64,000 nt of DNA from Gammaproteobacteria bacterium (GCA_020029535.1 JAIBJM010000002.1:1-64000), one strand, 5' to 3'; shown: positions 9,280-17,969, numbered from the stretch's first letter. The notes: generated by a model from the sequence alone, not told the origin. Made by a program: numbers and translations.

Positions 9280-9311
9280 GTAATGTCGCCCTGATACCGA
9301 GAGCGTCTGGC

Positions 9312-9986
9312 ATGAAATCAGCTTCGAAGGATTATCACGACTACGTGTTCCGAGACGGCAAGCTGGTGGGCGAGTTTGAGGACATGTATCGCAATAGCGC
9401 CACGGTTCCTTGGCATCAGGATGATCAGGCGCAATGGATGGACATCCGGCTCACATGGACCATGCTGGGCGATATCGGTCGATTCGATGAGGTGCATGAT
9501 CTGGGATGCGGTACTGGCCATTTCCTGGATTTGTTGTGCAGACATCTTGGAGTGCCGAATTGCCGTGGTTTTGGCTACGATGTGTCTCCTACCGCGTGCG
9601 AAATTGCTCAGAGGAACTTTCCTGGCAGCAGTTTCCAGGTGCTGGACCTTACTGCGGGTACCGCGGGCAGCAGCGAGACTGCGCAGCATGCAGTTCGAAG
9701 ATTGTTTAGCATCAGAGGGACACTCTGGTATGTCTTTCCGCAGCTCCCGACCGTGATTGCGGCAATTCGCCGGCTTATGAGCAACGGTGATCAGCTTCTG
9801 GTCGTACAGAACTTCCCGCCATTAGACCGGCCATTTATCGGCAAGGAAGTTATTCCAGATCAGTTGGCGTTGATCCGGCACTTCACAAGTCATTTTCTGG
9901 TTTCTCGGCATCTTTGGTATGAGGATCGTTCGAAGACCGCCAATGACAATTGGTTTATTGGTCTTTTCTCCACGAAAGGTGAATAA
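9312..9986 (+). CDS. class I SAM-dependent methyltransferase
   Basis: A cytoplasmic methyltransferase, presumably for a sugar intermediate or nucleotide sugar. SAM motif I is VHDLGCGTGHFLDLL, near residue 62 from ATG 9312. A later acidic strand (GYDVSPTACEIAQ) would bind the ribose. The N-terminal KDYHDYVFRDGKLVGEFEDMY resembles methyltransferases from other ulosonic-acid-like loci. TTG 9276 overlaps the previous stop and could extend the protein by 12 residues. ATG 9312 is preferred because GAGAG lies 8 bases before it and the conserved sequence begins there. The next gene starts immediately after the stop. Confidence 0.78.
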   Translation: MKSASKDYHDYVFRDGKLVGEFEDMYRNSATVPWHQDDQAQWMDIRLTWTMLGDIGRFDEVHDLGCGTGHFLDLLCRHLGVPNCRGFGYDVSPTACEIAQRNFPGSSFQVLDLTAGTAGSSETAQHAVRRLFSIRGTLWYVFPQLPTVIAAIRRLMSNGDQLLVVQNFPPLDRPFIGKEVIPDQLALIRHFTSHFLVSRHLWYEDRSKTANDNWFIGLFSTKGE

Positions 9987-10973
9987 ATGACGTCGCAAGT
10001 ACGCACGGTCTATTTCAACGGTCAGCTAGTTCCCGAGACCGAGGCGAAGATCTCAATTTACGACTCCGCATTGATGTTCGGAGATATGGTCTTTGAGATG
10101 ACGCGATCGTTTCGAAAGCGTCAGTTCAAGCTGCGCGAGCATATCGAGCGGCTTTATGCGGGGCTGAAGATACTGCGGATTCCGGTGCAGATGACGCCGC
10201 AGCAGTTGGAGCAGGTGTGCTACGACACCATGGACGCCAACGATCACCTGTTCGCGGCAGACGACGAGCACCGCCTGATGATCGACGTATCTCGAGGCCT
10301 ACTTGGCATTTACCAGGGGATAGAGGGGCTTCATAAGGGCCCCAATGTAATCGTTGCGGATTTTCCGTTGCGTTGGACGGTGGCGGGAATGGGGCAACTA
10401 TACGATGCCGGCATCAATGCGGTGATTACGTCGCAGCGTGCGTTGCCCGCCTCGCTACTCGATCCGAAGGTGAAGAATCGCAGTCGGTTGCATTATCTGA
10501 TGGCCAACATCGAGGCATCTCAGGTGCAGGGTAGCAACAACTGGGCGCTGCTGCTGGATCCAGATGGGTTTGTCGCAGAAGGCACCGGCGATAATTTTTT
10601 CATTATCAAGGATGGTACGGTCATTACACCTGAGGGCCGGAATGTTCTTCGCGGAGTATCGCGTGCGTATTTGATGCAGGAACTCTGTCCGCAATTAGGA
10701 ATACCTGTTATCGAGCGAAATATCGATCCATATGATGTTTATACTGCCGATGAAGCGTTCATGAGCGGAACGCCATTTTGCATGCTGCCGGTGACGTCTC
10801 TTAACGGTAACCCGATCGGTAGTGGCAAAGTGGGTGGCATCTTCAGCAGGCTCATTGCCGGCTGGAGCGAAAATACCGATGTGGACATCATTGGCCAGAT
10901 TAAGGGATGGGATGCGGCGCTCGGCTCCGTATCGTCTGATGCGCCGACACCGTACAGGTTCAAGTCCAAGTGA
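9987..10973 (+). CDS. class IV PLP-dependent aminotransferase
   Basis: A branched-chain/D-amino-acid/aminodeoxychorismate-lyase type (fold IV) aminotransferase. The N-terminus YFNGQLVPETEAKISIYD followed by SALMFGDMVFEMTRSF is characteristic. The Schiff-base lysine is probably in PKVKNRSRLHYLMAN near residue 160. The PLP-phosphate region is FVAEGTGDNFFIIKDG and the exit loop is VLRGVSRAYLM. Class IV enzymes are unusual for sugar amination, which normally uses DegT-type enzymes. Here it may make an amino-acid substituent (for example an acyl or amide donor) or aminate a keto-sugar acid; both ideas are inference from its place between the methyltransferase and the isomerase. Confidence 0.82.
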   Translation: MTSQVRTVYFNGQLVPETEAKISIYDSALMFGDMVFEMTRSFRKRQFKLREHIERLYAGLKILRIPVQMTPQQLEQVCYDTMDANDHLFAADDEHRLMIDVSRGLLGIYQGIEGLHKGPNVIVADFPLRWTVAGMGQLYDAGINAVITSQRALPASLLDPKVKNRSRLHYLMANIEASQVQGSNNWALLLDPDGFVAEGTGDNFFIIKDGTVITPEGRNVLRGVSRAYLMQELCPQLGIPVIERNIDPYDVYTADEAFMSGTPFCMLPVTSLNGNPIGSGKVGGIFSRLIAGWSENTDVDIIGQIKGWDAALGSVSSDAPTPYRFKSK

Positions 10974-11821
10974 TGCCACGCATAGGTTTCATGCAAGGAC
11001 GCCTGGTGCGGCCGGTGGACGACCGCATTCAGGCTTTCCCGTGGAACGACTGGCGCCAGGAGTTTGCCGTTGGTGAAGCCTGCGGATTGCGCATCATGGA
11101 ATGGACCCTGGATCAAGACCGCCTTTATGAGAATCCATTGCTGACAGAAGCGGGTCAGGCGGAGATTCGTTCGCTGTGCGGCTGTCATCGCTTCGCCATT
11201 CCATCATTAACGGGAGACTGTTTCATGCAGGCTCCATTCTGGAAGGCCACGGGCAGTCAAGCCGATATGTTGAAGGCAGATTTCATCGCCATCGCGCGTG
11301 CCTGTGCTTCAGTCGGTATCCACATTCTGGTCGTGCCTCTTGTGGATGGCGGTCGTCTGGAAAGTCAGGCCGAAGAAGACCAGTTGGTGGCATTTCTGCT
11401 TGAATTGCAGGGCCTTCTTGCGGAGCTTGGTCTTATTGTGACCTTCGAGTCGGATTTTACTCCGAGTGAAGTTGCGCGCTTCATCAGTCGGTTGCCAGAA
11501 GGCGGGTTCGGTATCAACTACGACATCGGTAACAGTGCGGCTCTAGGATATTCTGCTAGCGAGGAGTTCGCCGCTTATGGCCCGCGCATAGTAAATGTAC
11601 ATGTCAAGGATCGGGTGTTGGGTGGTACCACGGTTCCTTTGGGCACGGGTAATGCCGATTTTGAAACCGTATTCTCTCTGCTTGCTCGATGGCGATACCA
11701 GGGTAATTTAATATTGCAGACCGCGCGCGCTATAGATGGCGATCACGAAAGAGTGCTTTGTAAGTATCGGGATCAAGTTATTCAATGGATGAATTGTCAT
11801 GAAGTTGCTATTCGGGCGTAG
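10973..11821 (+). CDS. sugar phosphate isomerase/epimerase-like TIM-barrel protein
   Basis: An AP-endonuclease-2/xylose-isomerase-like TIM barrel. Visible features are IGFMQGRLVRP at the N-terminus, IMEWTLDQDRLYENP, SLTGDCFMQAPFW, a metal-ligand-like stretch VTFESDF, GINYDIGNSAALGY, and VNVHVKDRVLGGTTVPLGTG near the end. Such proteins isomerise or epimerise sugars, or dehydrate sugar acids, with a divalent metal. The same fold is fused to the NeuB-like protein at 6048-7940, so the cassette carries two copies of this fold. ATG 10973 shares its A with the upstream TGA. The substrate is not identifiable from sequence. Confidence 0.78.
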   Translation: MPRIGFMQGRLVRPVDDRIQAFPWNDWRQEFAVGEACGLRIMEWTLDQDRLYENPLLTEAGQAEIRSLCGCHRFAIPSLTGDCFMQAPFWKATGSQADMLKADFIAIARACASVGIHILVVPLVDGGRLESQAEEDQLVAFLLELQGLLAELGLIVTFESDFTPSEVARFISRLPEGGFGINYDIGNSAALGYSASEEFAAYGPRIVNVHVKDRVLGGTTVPLGTGNADFETVFSLLARWRYQGNLILQTARAIDGDHERVLCKYRDQVIQWMNCHEVAIRA

Positions 11822-11892
11822 GCGGAAGCAGTAGTCAGCTCCAAGTATCGAAAGCTGCGTTCTTACAAACAGCGGGTTGGGGATTGTCATTC

Positions 11893-12648
11893 ATGGATAT
11901 GACTATTGCCGGCAAAGTGGCGTTGGTAACCGGATCTTCGCGTGGAATCGGTCGCGCCATTGCCATTGCTTTGCATCAGGAGGGTTGCAAGTTGGTGCTG
12001 AACGGGCGCAATGGCGATTCCTTGCAGGAAGCGGTGGATGAGTTGCCAGGATCGGTGGCCGTACGCGGCGACGTGCAGCAGAAGGAAGAGGCTGTTCGAA
12101 TTGTCGCTGCAGCGACAGCAGCCTTTGGCGGACTGGACATTGTCGTCTGCAATGTTGGCGGTGGACGTTCTGTTCCGCCGGGTACAGAGACCGCCACGGA
12201 GTGGCAACGGATGTTTGCCCTGAATCTCTGGAGCGCGACAAACGTGGTGGAGGCGGCCGTGGGGGAGCTGGAACGCCGTGCGGGCAACATCGTTTGCATA
12301 TCATCCATTTGCGGCGTGGAGATGGTTCCCGATGCTCCGCTGACCTATTCCTGCGCCAAAGCAGCGCTCAATGCCTACGTGCGTGGCGCCGCCCGACCAT
12401 TGGGGCGGCGCCACGTGCGCATCAATGCGGTGGTGCCGGGAAACATTCTGGTTGATGACTCGGTGTGGGCGCGCAAGTTGACGGAAGATTCAGAGGTGCT
12501 GCAGAAAATGCTTGATCGCGAGGTGTCGCTGCGGCGTTTGGGTACACCAGAGGAGGTCGCCGATTTGGTGGTTTACCTGGCTTCGCCGCGCGCGGCGTTT
12601 GCAACCGGCGGCGTATGGACATTGGACGGCGGGCAGCTGCGTTCGTAG
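11893..12648 (+). CDS. SDR-family NAD(P)-dependent oxidoreductase
   Basis: A classical short-chain dehydrogenase. The cofactor motif is VTGSSRGIGRAIAIAL near residues 12-27, then NVGGG. The catalytic set is Ser in CISSICGVE and Tyr/Lys in YSCAKAALNAYV. The end shows the usual ATGGVWTLDGGQ. It probably oxidises or reduces a hydroxyl/keto group of the sugar made by this cassette. ATG 11893 is chosen; an in-frame TTG at 11884 would add three residues. The 71-base gap before it is the largest break within the cassette, so it could begin a sub-operon. No clear promoter is seen there. Confidence 0.83.
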   Translation: MDMTIAGKVALVTGSSRGIGRAIAIALHQEGCKLVLNGRNGDSLQEAVDELPGSVAVRGDVQQKEEAVRIVAAATAAFGGLDIVVCNVGGGRSVPPGTETATEWQRMFALNLWSATNVVEAAVGELERRAGNIVCISSICGVEMVPDAPLTYSCAKAALNAYVRGAARPLGRRHVRINAVVPGNILVDDSVWARKLTEDSEVLQKMLDREVSLRRLGTPEEVADLVVYLASPRAAFATGGVWTLDGGQLRS

Positions 12649-12671
12649 AACAACTGGTCAAGAGAGTTGGC

Positions 12672-13505
12672 ATGGCTTTGGAACGATTTTCGTTGTCCGG
12701 TAGAACGGCACTGATAACAGGTGCCGGAGGTCTGCTTGGTGTGGAACACGCCGCAGCATTACTGGAGAGCAATGCCGATGTAGTCATTACTGATGTGAAC
12801 ATGTCCCGTTTGCATTCTGCATCGCAGGCTCTTCAGTCTGGAGCAGGAACGGGGCGAGTACACACGATGTTGCTGGATGTCGTGCAGCCCGAGTCCATTC
12901 GGGCTGTGGCCAATGAGATTCGCGCTTCGGGGCGACGTGTCGATATTCTAGTCAACAATGCTGCCATTGATCCCAAGGTGACAGCGGAAGCAGGATTGCT
13001 CGAGACCTCGCGCCTGGAAAATTTTCCGTTGGCGCAGTGGGAAGCGCAAATCGCCGTTGGATTAACAGGAGCATTTTTGTGCAGTCAGATATTTGGCGCC
13101 GCGATGGCGGCAGATGGCAAAGGCGGCGTTATTCTGAATATCGCCTCCGATCTTTCGGTGTTTTCACCCGATCAGCGCTTATACCGCAAGCCAGAGCTGC
13201 CGGAGCATCTGCAACCAGTCAAGCCGGTAACATATTCAGTGATAAAAACTGGATTGGTCGGGTTGACACGTTATCTGGCCACCTATTGGGCGGATCGCGG
13301 CGTACGCTGTAACGCCTTGTCGCCGGGCGGCGTCCAAACCGATCATTCTGACGAATTTGTTTCGCGCCTCTCGTCCTTGATTCCGCTGGGCAGGATGGCT
13401 CGCCGCGAAGAATATCGTGCTGCTGTTCAATTCCTGTGTTCTGATGCCTCGGCCTATATGAACGGCCAGAATGTCGTGATGGACGGCGGGCGTTCTGCTT
13501 GGTGA
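12672..13505 (+). CDS. SDR-family oxidoreductase, PtmA-like
   Basis: A second short-chain dehydrogenase. The cofactor loop is ITGAGGLLGVEHAAAL near residues 13-28. The catalytic residues are Ser in ILNIASDLSV and Tyr/Lys in TYSVIKTGLVGLTRYL, and ALSPGGVQT and NGQNVVMDGG follow. The GLLG loop, the long insert before the catalytic Tyr and the YSVIKxGxxGLTRYLATYW segment resemble PtmA-type SDRs found in legionaminic-acid/flagellin-modification loci; this is recognition from memory of the family. ATG 12672 has AGAGAG about six bases upstream. Reading from an earlier start at 12615 would overlap the previous SDR. Confidence 0.82.
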   Translation: MALERFSLSGRTALITGAGGLLGVEHAAALLESNADVVITDVNMSRLHSASQALQSGAGTGRVHTMLLDVVQPESIRAVANEIRASGRRVDILVNNAAIDPKVTAEAGLLETSRLENFPLAQWEAQIAVGLTGAFLCSQIFGAAMAADGKGGVILNIASDLSVFSPDQRLYRKPELPEHLQPVKPVTYSVIKTGLVGLTRYLATYWADRGVRCNALSPGGVQTDHSDEFVSRLSSLIPLGRMARREEYRAAVQFLCSDASAYMNGQNVVMDGGRSAW

Positions 13506-13518
13506 GAGATTGTGTCTC

Positions 13519-13710
13519 ATGCTGAATCTGCTGCGTTATTGTGTCGTCTGTCACTTCAATGGCATGCGGATCGTGGGTGACGGACGAGTTGTAATTGGCG
13601 ACCACTTTCATTCAGGTTCGGAAATCCTGATCATTACGCAGAATCACAACTACTTTCGCCCCGATGCCCGCTTTGCGCAGCTTTCATCGGCAGGCGTCTA
13701 TGTCAACTAG
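13519..13710 (+). pseudogene. 5' fragment of a hexapeptide-repeat acetyltransferase
   Basis: This 63-codon frame encodes the start of a left-handed beta-helix acyltransferase: MRIVGDGRVVIGDHFHSG then ILIITQNHNYF. The last part matches the conserved region of maltose/nodulation-type O-acetyltransferases around the catalytic His. After NHNYF the similarity stops, and the frame runs through unrelated sequence into a stop inside the next gene. A working enzyme would need about 100 more residues with the IGDxxWIG and PGV motifs. The break is close to base 13655. I read it as a truncated, inactive gene left by the event that placed the polymerase gene here. Confidence 0.6.
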
Positions 13711-14758
13711 CGCAAGTGACGTAAAGCGCTCCGATAGCGCTCTACAGCTGTCAGCTCTAAAGCCACTGCTCATGTTGTGTGGCTCGGAGGAGGTGCTGCT
13801 GCTGGCGTATATAGTTTCGGTGGTGTTTGGAGTCAAGCCGATACTTTACGTGGCGTTCGCTTTCAGTCTGCTGGCGGCCAAGTGGCGCTACAGTGATTCG
13901 CGTCTCCTGATCTGGTTGGCGCTGATGGCCGGCATCGCTTACTTCTATGCCAAGGTTTCCAACCTCATTCCGGTAATGACATTTGCCGTCGCTGCGATGG
14001 GCATTTTCTCGCAACGCACCGGGCTTGATGGTTCCAGGGACTCCGGATTGATCGCTGCGAGACGGATGCTGCTGCTGGCCTCGGTCGTTACGTTGCTGGT
14101 GTCTTTTTTCGTTCTCGATCGATTTGATACGGGGCGTTCCACGGCCTCGCACAATTTCATACCTGTTGCAGGCCTGTACCTGCTGCTGGTGGCGGAGGAC
14201 TATCCGAGATCTCTAAGAATCATCGTGACGCTGGTTCTGGCGGCTTGCACCTTTCTGGCCGGAAGCCGTTCCGGTACAGCCGTATTGGCGCTGGTCTCCC
14301 TCTGTCTGTTCCCCCGGCGATGGACTCCGCTGGTCATAGTGCTGTTGGCCGTGACTTTTCTTGTTGCTGTTGACCTGACTACGCAGACGCAGTTCCAGCG
14401 CAACTACTTCACGGAATACGATCCCAGGCTGTTCATATGGGCAGAGGTCGCCGATGCGATCATGAATGGCCAATTCTTCCGCCAGGAAAATTTCAGGTTC
14501 ATGGCGGACTACGCGCTTGAACGGAATTTCCACAATTCATTTCTGGAAGGCTATTACCGACTGGGCGTGCTTTTCCTGATACTGCTGGCGATGCATTTCA
14601 GGGTGATTTTCAGTGGCAGAGCCAGTGCCTATCTCAGGCTGGTGCTATTCGCCATGTTGTTGAAAGCTACTGCGGATACCTTTCTCTGGTTTACTCCCGT
14701 GGATTTAATCGTATTCCGACGCTATGGCGAACAGCTCTTCGCAGGAAGCAACGCCTAA
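13700..14758 (+). CDS. Wzy-like O-antigen polymerase, multi-pass membrane protein
   Basis: A hydrophobic protein of about 350 residues with roughly ten predicted membrane segments. The segment FLAGSRSGTAVLAL resembles the conserved region of the Wzy/WaaL (O-antigen ligase/polymerase) family. The periplasmic stretch RNYFTEYDPRLFIW...NFHNSFLEGYYRLG carries the HNSFLEGYYRLG motif that recurs in these polymerases. It would polymerise lipid-linked repeat units in the periplasm, with Wzx and Wzz. ATG 13700 is preferred over an in-frame ATG at 13664, because the earlier start lies inside the acetyltransferase remnant and lacks a ribosome site. It overlaps the next glycosyltransferase by 35 bases. 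Confidence 0.75.
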   Translation: MSTSASDVKRSDSALQLSALKPLLMLCGSEEVLLLAYIVSVVFGVKPILYVAFAFSLLAAKWRYSDSRLLIWLALMAGIAYFYAKVSNLIPVMTFAVAAMGIFSQRTGLDGSRDSGLIAARRMLLLASVVTLLVSFFVLDRFDTGRSTASHNFIPVAGLYLLLVAEDYPRSLRIIVTLVLAACTFLAGSRSGTAVLALVSLCLFPRRWTPLVIVLLAVTFLVAVDLTTQTQFQRNYFTEYDPRLFIWAEVADAIMNGQFFRQENFRFMADYALERNFHNSFLEGYYRLGVLFLILLAMHFRVIFSGRASAYLRLVLFAMLLKATADTFLWFTPVDLIVFRRYGEQLFAGSNA

Positions 14759-15857
14759 GGTTGCGTTTCTGATCAACTCCATTGCAGCCGGCGGGGCCGA
14801 ACGGTCACTACTGCTGCTGGCTGAGTCTTTGGCGCGCCGCGGCCAGCTGCAGGCTTTTGTGACTCTCCAGCAGCATCGTTCGCAATACGAAATCCCCGAG
14901 ATCTTGCGACCATTGCATCACTGTCTGCGTGTTCGAGGGCTGCTTTCAGCGCTCTTGCGCTATTGGCTTCTGGTGCGCCGGACAGGGATTCAGGTGACCT
15001 TTTCAGCCTTGCCGCAAGCGAATTTTGTTGGGGTGGCTGTGGCGGCATTGAGTGGCGGAGTCGCCATGACGTCACAGCGCTTCGTTCTGCATCGATTTTA
15101 CGGTTCAAGCATTCGGGAATTCCTCAAGAAGCAGTGCATATTGGTGACGCACAGGTTCGCAAATGCGGTGATATGTATTTCCAGGGAGGTCAAGGCCGAC
15201 CTCGACAGTAGTGGCTACCAGCTATGCCACAAGACGAGAGTACTGTACAACCCGATTGACTGGCGGCCAGATACGCCTTGTGCGCGCAGTGTATTACTGG
15301 CGAGTCGTGAGGGCGAAGAAGTGGGCGGGTTACTCAGGCTGGTGACAGCCGGGCGTCTGGTGCCGGAAAAAGGCCTGCTGGAGTTGATCGCCGCGATCGG
15401 CGCCTTACGCGCCAGAGTTCCATTGATGCTTGATATTTTCGGCGATGGACCAGAGCGTGAACGTATTCAAGGGCGGATCGAGCTGCTGGGTGCCACGAAT
15501 TTCATCAGGTTGCGTGGTTTCTCCGCCAACATGGCGTCGGCATATGCCGACTACGATCTTTTCATCTTCAATTCGAATAGTGAGGGCTTTGGGCGCGTGA
15601 TTTTCGAAGCATTCTCGGCCTCGTTGCCGGTGCTTTATCCAGCGCGGCTCCATGCTCCCGGCGAATTGCTGGCAGGTCTGGATGGTGTTGCGGTATTTCA
15701 GTATTGCGATGCTGCAAGTCTGCTCGCGGGCATCCGATCGATTGGTGCCGCGTCACGGCAGAAATTTGATGCCGCGGTTCTTGAGGTTCGCGCGGCACTT
15801 TCTGTGGAAACACATGCTGATGGATTTGTTCATGTGCTGCGTACGGTTTCGAAGTGA
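14724..15857 (+). CDS. GT4-family glycosyltransferase
   Basis: A GT-B-fold retaining glycosyltransferase acting on the cytoplasmic face during repeat-unit assembly. The N-terminal domain begins KVAFLINSIAAGGAERSLLLL, a GT4 acceptor-side motif. The donor domain has VTAGRLVPEKGLLELIAAI, FGDGPERERIQ, RLRGFSANMASAYADYDLFIFNSNSEGFGRVIFEAFSA (split here by position: the EX7E motif lies in EGFGRVIFEAF). The length of 377 residues is standard. It overlaps the polymerase upstream and the next gene by four bases. The sugar transferred cannot be told from sequence. Confidence 0.86.
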   Translation: MANSSSQEATPKVAFLINSIAAGGAERSLLLLAESLARRGQLQAFVTLQQHRSQYEIPEILRPLHHCLRVRGLLSALLRYWLLVRRTGIQVTFSALPQANFVGVAVAALSGGVAMTSQRFVLHRFYGSSIREFLKKQCILVTHRFANAVICISREVKADLDSSGYQLCHKTRVLYNPIDWRPDTPCARSVLLASREGEEVGGLLRLVTAGRLVPEKGLLELIAAIGALRARVPLMLDIFGDGPERERIQGRIELLGATNFIRLRGFSANMASAYADYDLFIFNSNSEGFGRVIFEAFSASLPVLYPARLHAPGELLAGLDGVAVFQYCDAASLLAGIRSIGAASRQKFDAAVLEVRAALSVETHADGFVHVLRTVSK

Positions 15858-16753
15858 AGTCGCCGCTGAAGTACCTGGCGGGAAGTGGGCATGGTGGCCG
15901 GCGTCGGCGCTGGGTATTTCTGGATGCGGCATTTCCATTCAGTTGTTATGCATTAAGTCACAACCCCAGCGATCGTGATTTTGTGATGTTGGACGAAGAG
16001 TCATTCGGGAATGTCGATCGGCGTGCATTGGTCGATATTTTCGGTCCCCGGCGAATCAGGTGGCAGATGTGTGGGCGCCGGGTTTTCAGATTGCTGCGAC
16101 TTGCTATCGCTGCTTCCCAGATGCCGTGCGTACTCAGTGATCCCTTCGGCAGGGCAGCTCGCATCAGCCATCGCTGCGAAGTTCTGCCGGACGGTGCCGG
16201 TACCTTGTGGCTACTGGATCGCACTGGGAAGGATTACTCAATGGATCTTCCGCGGGAGCGGCAATTTGTCACCAAGCCAACGCACGACGGGTTGGCGTAT
16301 CTGCTCGGGCAAAACTATGTTGAGTTCGGCGCCATTAGTCGAGCGGTCTACCGGGAGCTACTGCAGGAAATCTCACGGAGGCATCCAGGTATCATCCGCT
16401 ATATTCCGCATCCGCGAGAGAAGACCAGGCCGGAAGACCTGCCGGCTTCATATATATGGACCGATCCGGAATTGCCGATCGAGCTCCGTCTTCTTGGAGA
16501 TGAGTATCTGCCGGAATTTCTGCTTACGTTTTCGTCGACGGCAACCATCTCTGTTCCCATGTTGTTTCCTTCCATAAAGGTGATCAGCGTCGACGTCAAA
16601 CTGAAAGCCATCGAGGATCTGCAGATCTTTCTGACCAGTGAGGTCACGGTTACGCATTCAGAATTGTCGGCTTTCATTTACAGATTGCTGGACAGCCACG
16701 GCTTGAAAGTGTCGCGCATGGAGCTGGACAACGTGGCGTGCTTGTCGCAATGA
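15854..16753 (+). CDS. unrecognised protein, possibly a sialyltransferase-like (GT52/polysialyltransferase-type) enzyme
   Basis: A 299-residue soluble-looking protein with no signal peptide, overlapping glycosyltransferase and flippase genes by four bases on each side, so it is almost certainly an assembly enzyme. The C-terminal half contains IRYIPHPREK near residue 180 and LLTFSSTATISVPMLFP near residue 228. The spacing of an H-P-R element and an S-S/T-A element recalls the HP and S/S motifs of bacterial GT52 and poly-sialyltransferases. With a NeuB-like synthase and a CMP-sugar synthetase-like gene upstream, transfer of a CMP-activated ulosonic acid is the attractive reading. The family match is only tentative, and a different GT-B enzyme is possible. 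Confidence 0.5.
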   Translation: MKSPLKYLAGSGHGGRRRRWVFLDAAFPFSCYALSHNPSDRDFVMLDEESFGNVDRRALVDIFGPRRIRWQMCGRRVFRLLRLAIAASQMPCVLSDPFGRAARISHRCEVLPDGAGTLWLLDRTGKDYSMDLPRERQFVTKPTHDGLAYLLGQNYVEFGAISRAVYRELLQEISRRHPGIIRYIPHPREKTRPEDLPASYIWTDPELPIELRLLGDEYLPEFLLTFSSTATISVPMLFPSIKVISVDVKLKAIEDLQIFLTSEVTVTHSELSAFIYRLLDSHGLKVSRMELDNVACLSQ

Positions 16754-17967
16754 AAAGAGCCGCGAAGTCTGCCGGAGTCGTCGCAGGGGAATTGATCAAC
16801 GGTGGCCAGTTGTCTGTGCTGCTGCTGGCATTACTGGTGCAGGGTTCCACAGGTCTGATTCAGCTGGCTGGCTACGCAGACTTCAGAGGTGTCGACTATG
16901 TGTCGTTTACCTCGCACTTCATCGTCGGCGCACTGGTCGCCAATGTGCTGTGCTTGAATACCGAGGCACTGATTTTGTCTGGCAAGATATCCGGATCAGG
17001 ATATCGACTTCTTTTATTCTGCGGGATACTGGGCCTCGTGTTGTCTGGTGTCGAGCCGATCTTGCTGAGCAGTAGTGTTCCATCCTCAGCGTTGTTTGCC
17101 TGTTGGTTTTTCTGCAGCCGGATGTTCCTGGCATTGTTCGCGCGCGTGGCGCCTTCTCCGAGAGTGATAATTCCTTGTGGGGTGGCTTTGGTGGCGCTGT
17201 TTTTCTTGCGGGCAGGGATATTTTTCAATGTCGCTTGCTATCTTTCCACACTACTTGCAGTGGCGGCTGTCATCGCCAGACGGATCGTGGTGGAAGACAA
17301 GGGATTGACGCTGTCGCTGTGGGCATCCCTGCGTACCTTTGCAGGGTACATACCCCATACTGCTGCTGGATTCATCCTTTCCTACAGTGACCGCTATGCA
17401 GTCATCCACTTCCATCCGACGTCAGCTGCTGAGGCCTATTTGCGGATAGCCCAGCTGGCATCTTTGGCAGCATTTGGCGTTTTCCCGATCGTCTACGCGA
17501 TCCGAACCAAAATCATCAATATGTCCCGGGTCCCGACGGATATGGCGATAGCTCTGATGTCAGCGACCATAGCGGTTGGTATTGGCATTGCTTTTGTTGG
17601 TGCGTTCTTTTTTGTTGAGGTGATTTTGGTCAAGCGAAGCCTGTCTGAAGTACCGGTTGCACCGGCGTTCGTTCTCGCGATGGTCTCCGCTGCAGCGTTT
17701 GCGCAGATGTACCAGGCCTTTTCGATGCGGATTTTCATGACCAATAACTATGGTTTCATAAATCGAGGTACCATTGTTGGCGCGTTGCTGTCATTGGCTG
17801 TCGCGGCAATTGCCATAGGGCTCGATAGTGCGGTGAGCTGGATATCGCTGGTGCCACTCGTTGGATGGGCTCTGGTGTATTTCAGGGTTATCTGGTTCTT
17901 CCGTCGCGAACGGATGGGCGCCGCGAATGCTGTCGATGACGAAGTTCCGTCACGGGAACGGTACTGA
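16750..17967 (+). CDS. Wzx-like polysaccharide flippase, multi-pass membrane protein
   Basis: A protein of about 405 residues with roughly 12 hydrophobic segments, few charged residues and small cytoplasmic loops, typical of MOP-superfamily O-unit translocases. The central YIPHTAAGFILSYSDRYAVIHF segment, with charged residues inside the membrane domain, resembles the D-R pair region of Wzx. It would flip the lipid-linked repeat unit to the periplasm for the Wzy-like protein. ATG 16750 overlaps the upstream stop (ATGA). A GTG at 16738 would add four residues. It ends two bases before the asparagine synthase gene. Confidence 0.72.
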   Translation: MKRAAKSAGVVAGELINGGQLSVLLLALLVQGSTGLIQLAGYADFRGVDYVSFTSHFIVGALVANVLCLNTEALILSGKISGSGYRLLLFCGILGLVLSGVEPILLSSSVPSSALFACWFFCSRMFLALFARVAPSPRVIIPCGVALVALFFLRAGIFFNVACYLSTLLAVAAVIARRIVVEDKGLTLSLWASLRTFAGYIPHTAAGFILSYSDRYAVIHFHPTSAAEAYLRIAQLASLAAFGVFPIVYAIRTKIINMSRVPTDMAIALMSATIAVGIGIAFVGAFFFVEVILVKRSLSEVPVAPAFVLAMVSAAAFAQMYQAFSMRIFMTNNYGFINRGTIVGALLSLAVAAIAIGLDSAVSWISLVPLVGWALVYFRVIWFFRRERMGAANAVDDEVPSRERY

Positions 17968-17969
17968 AG

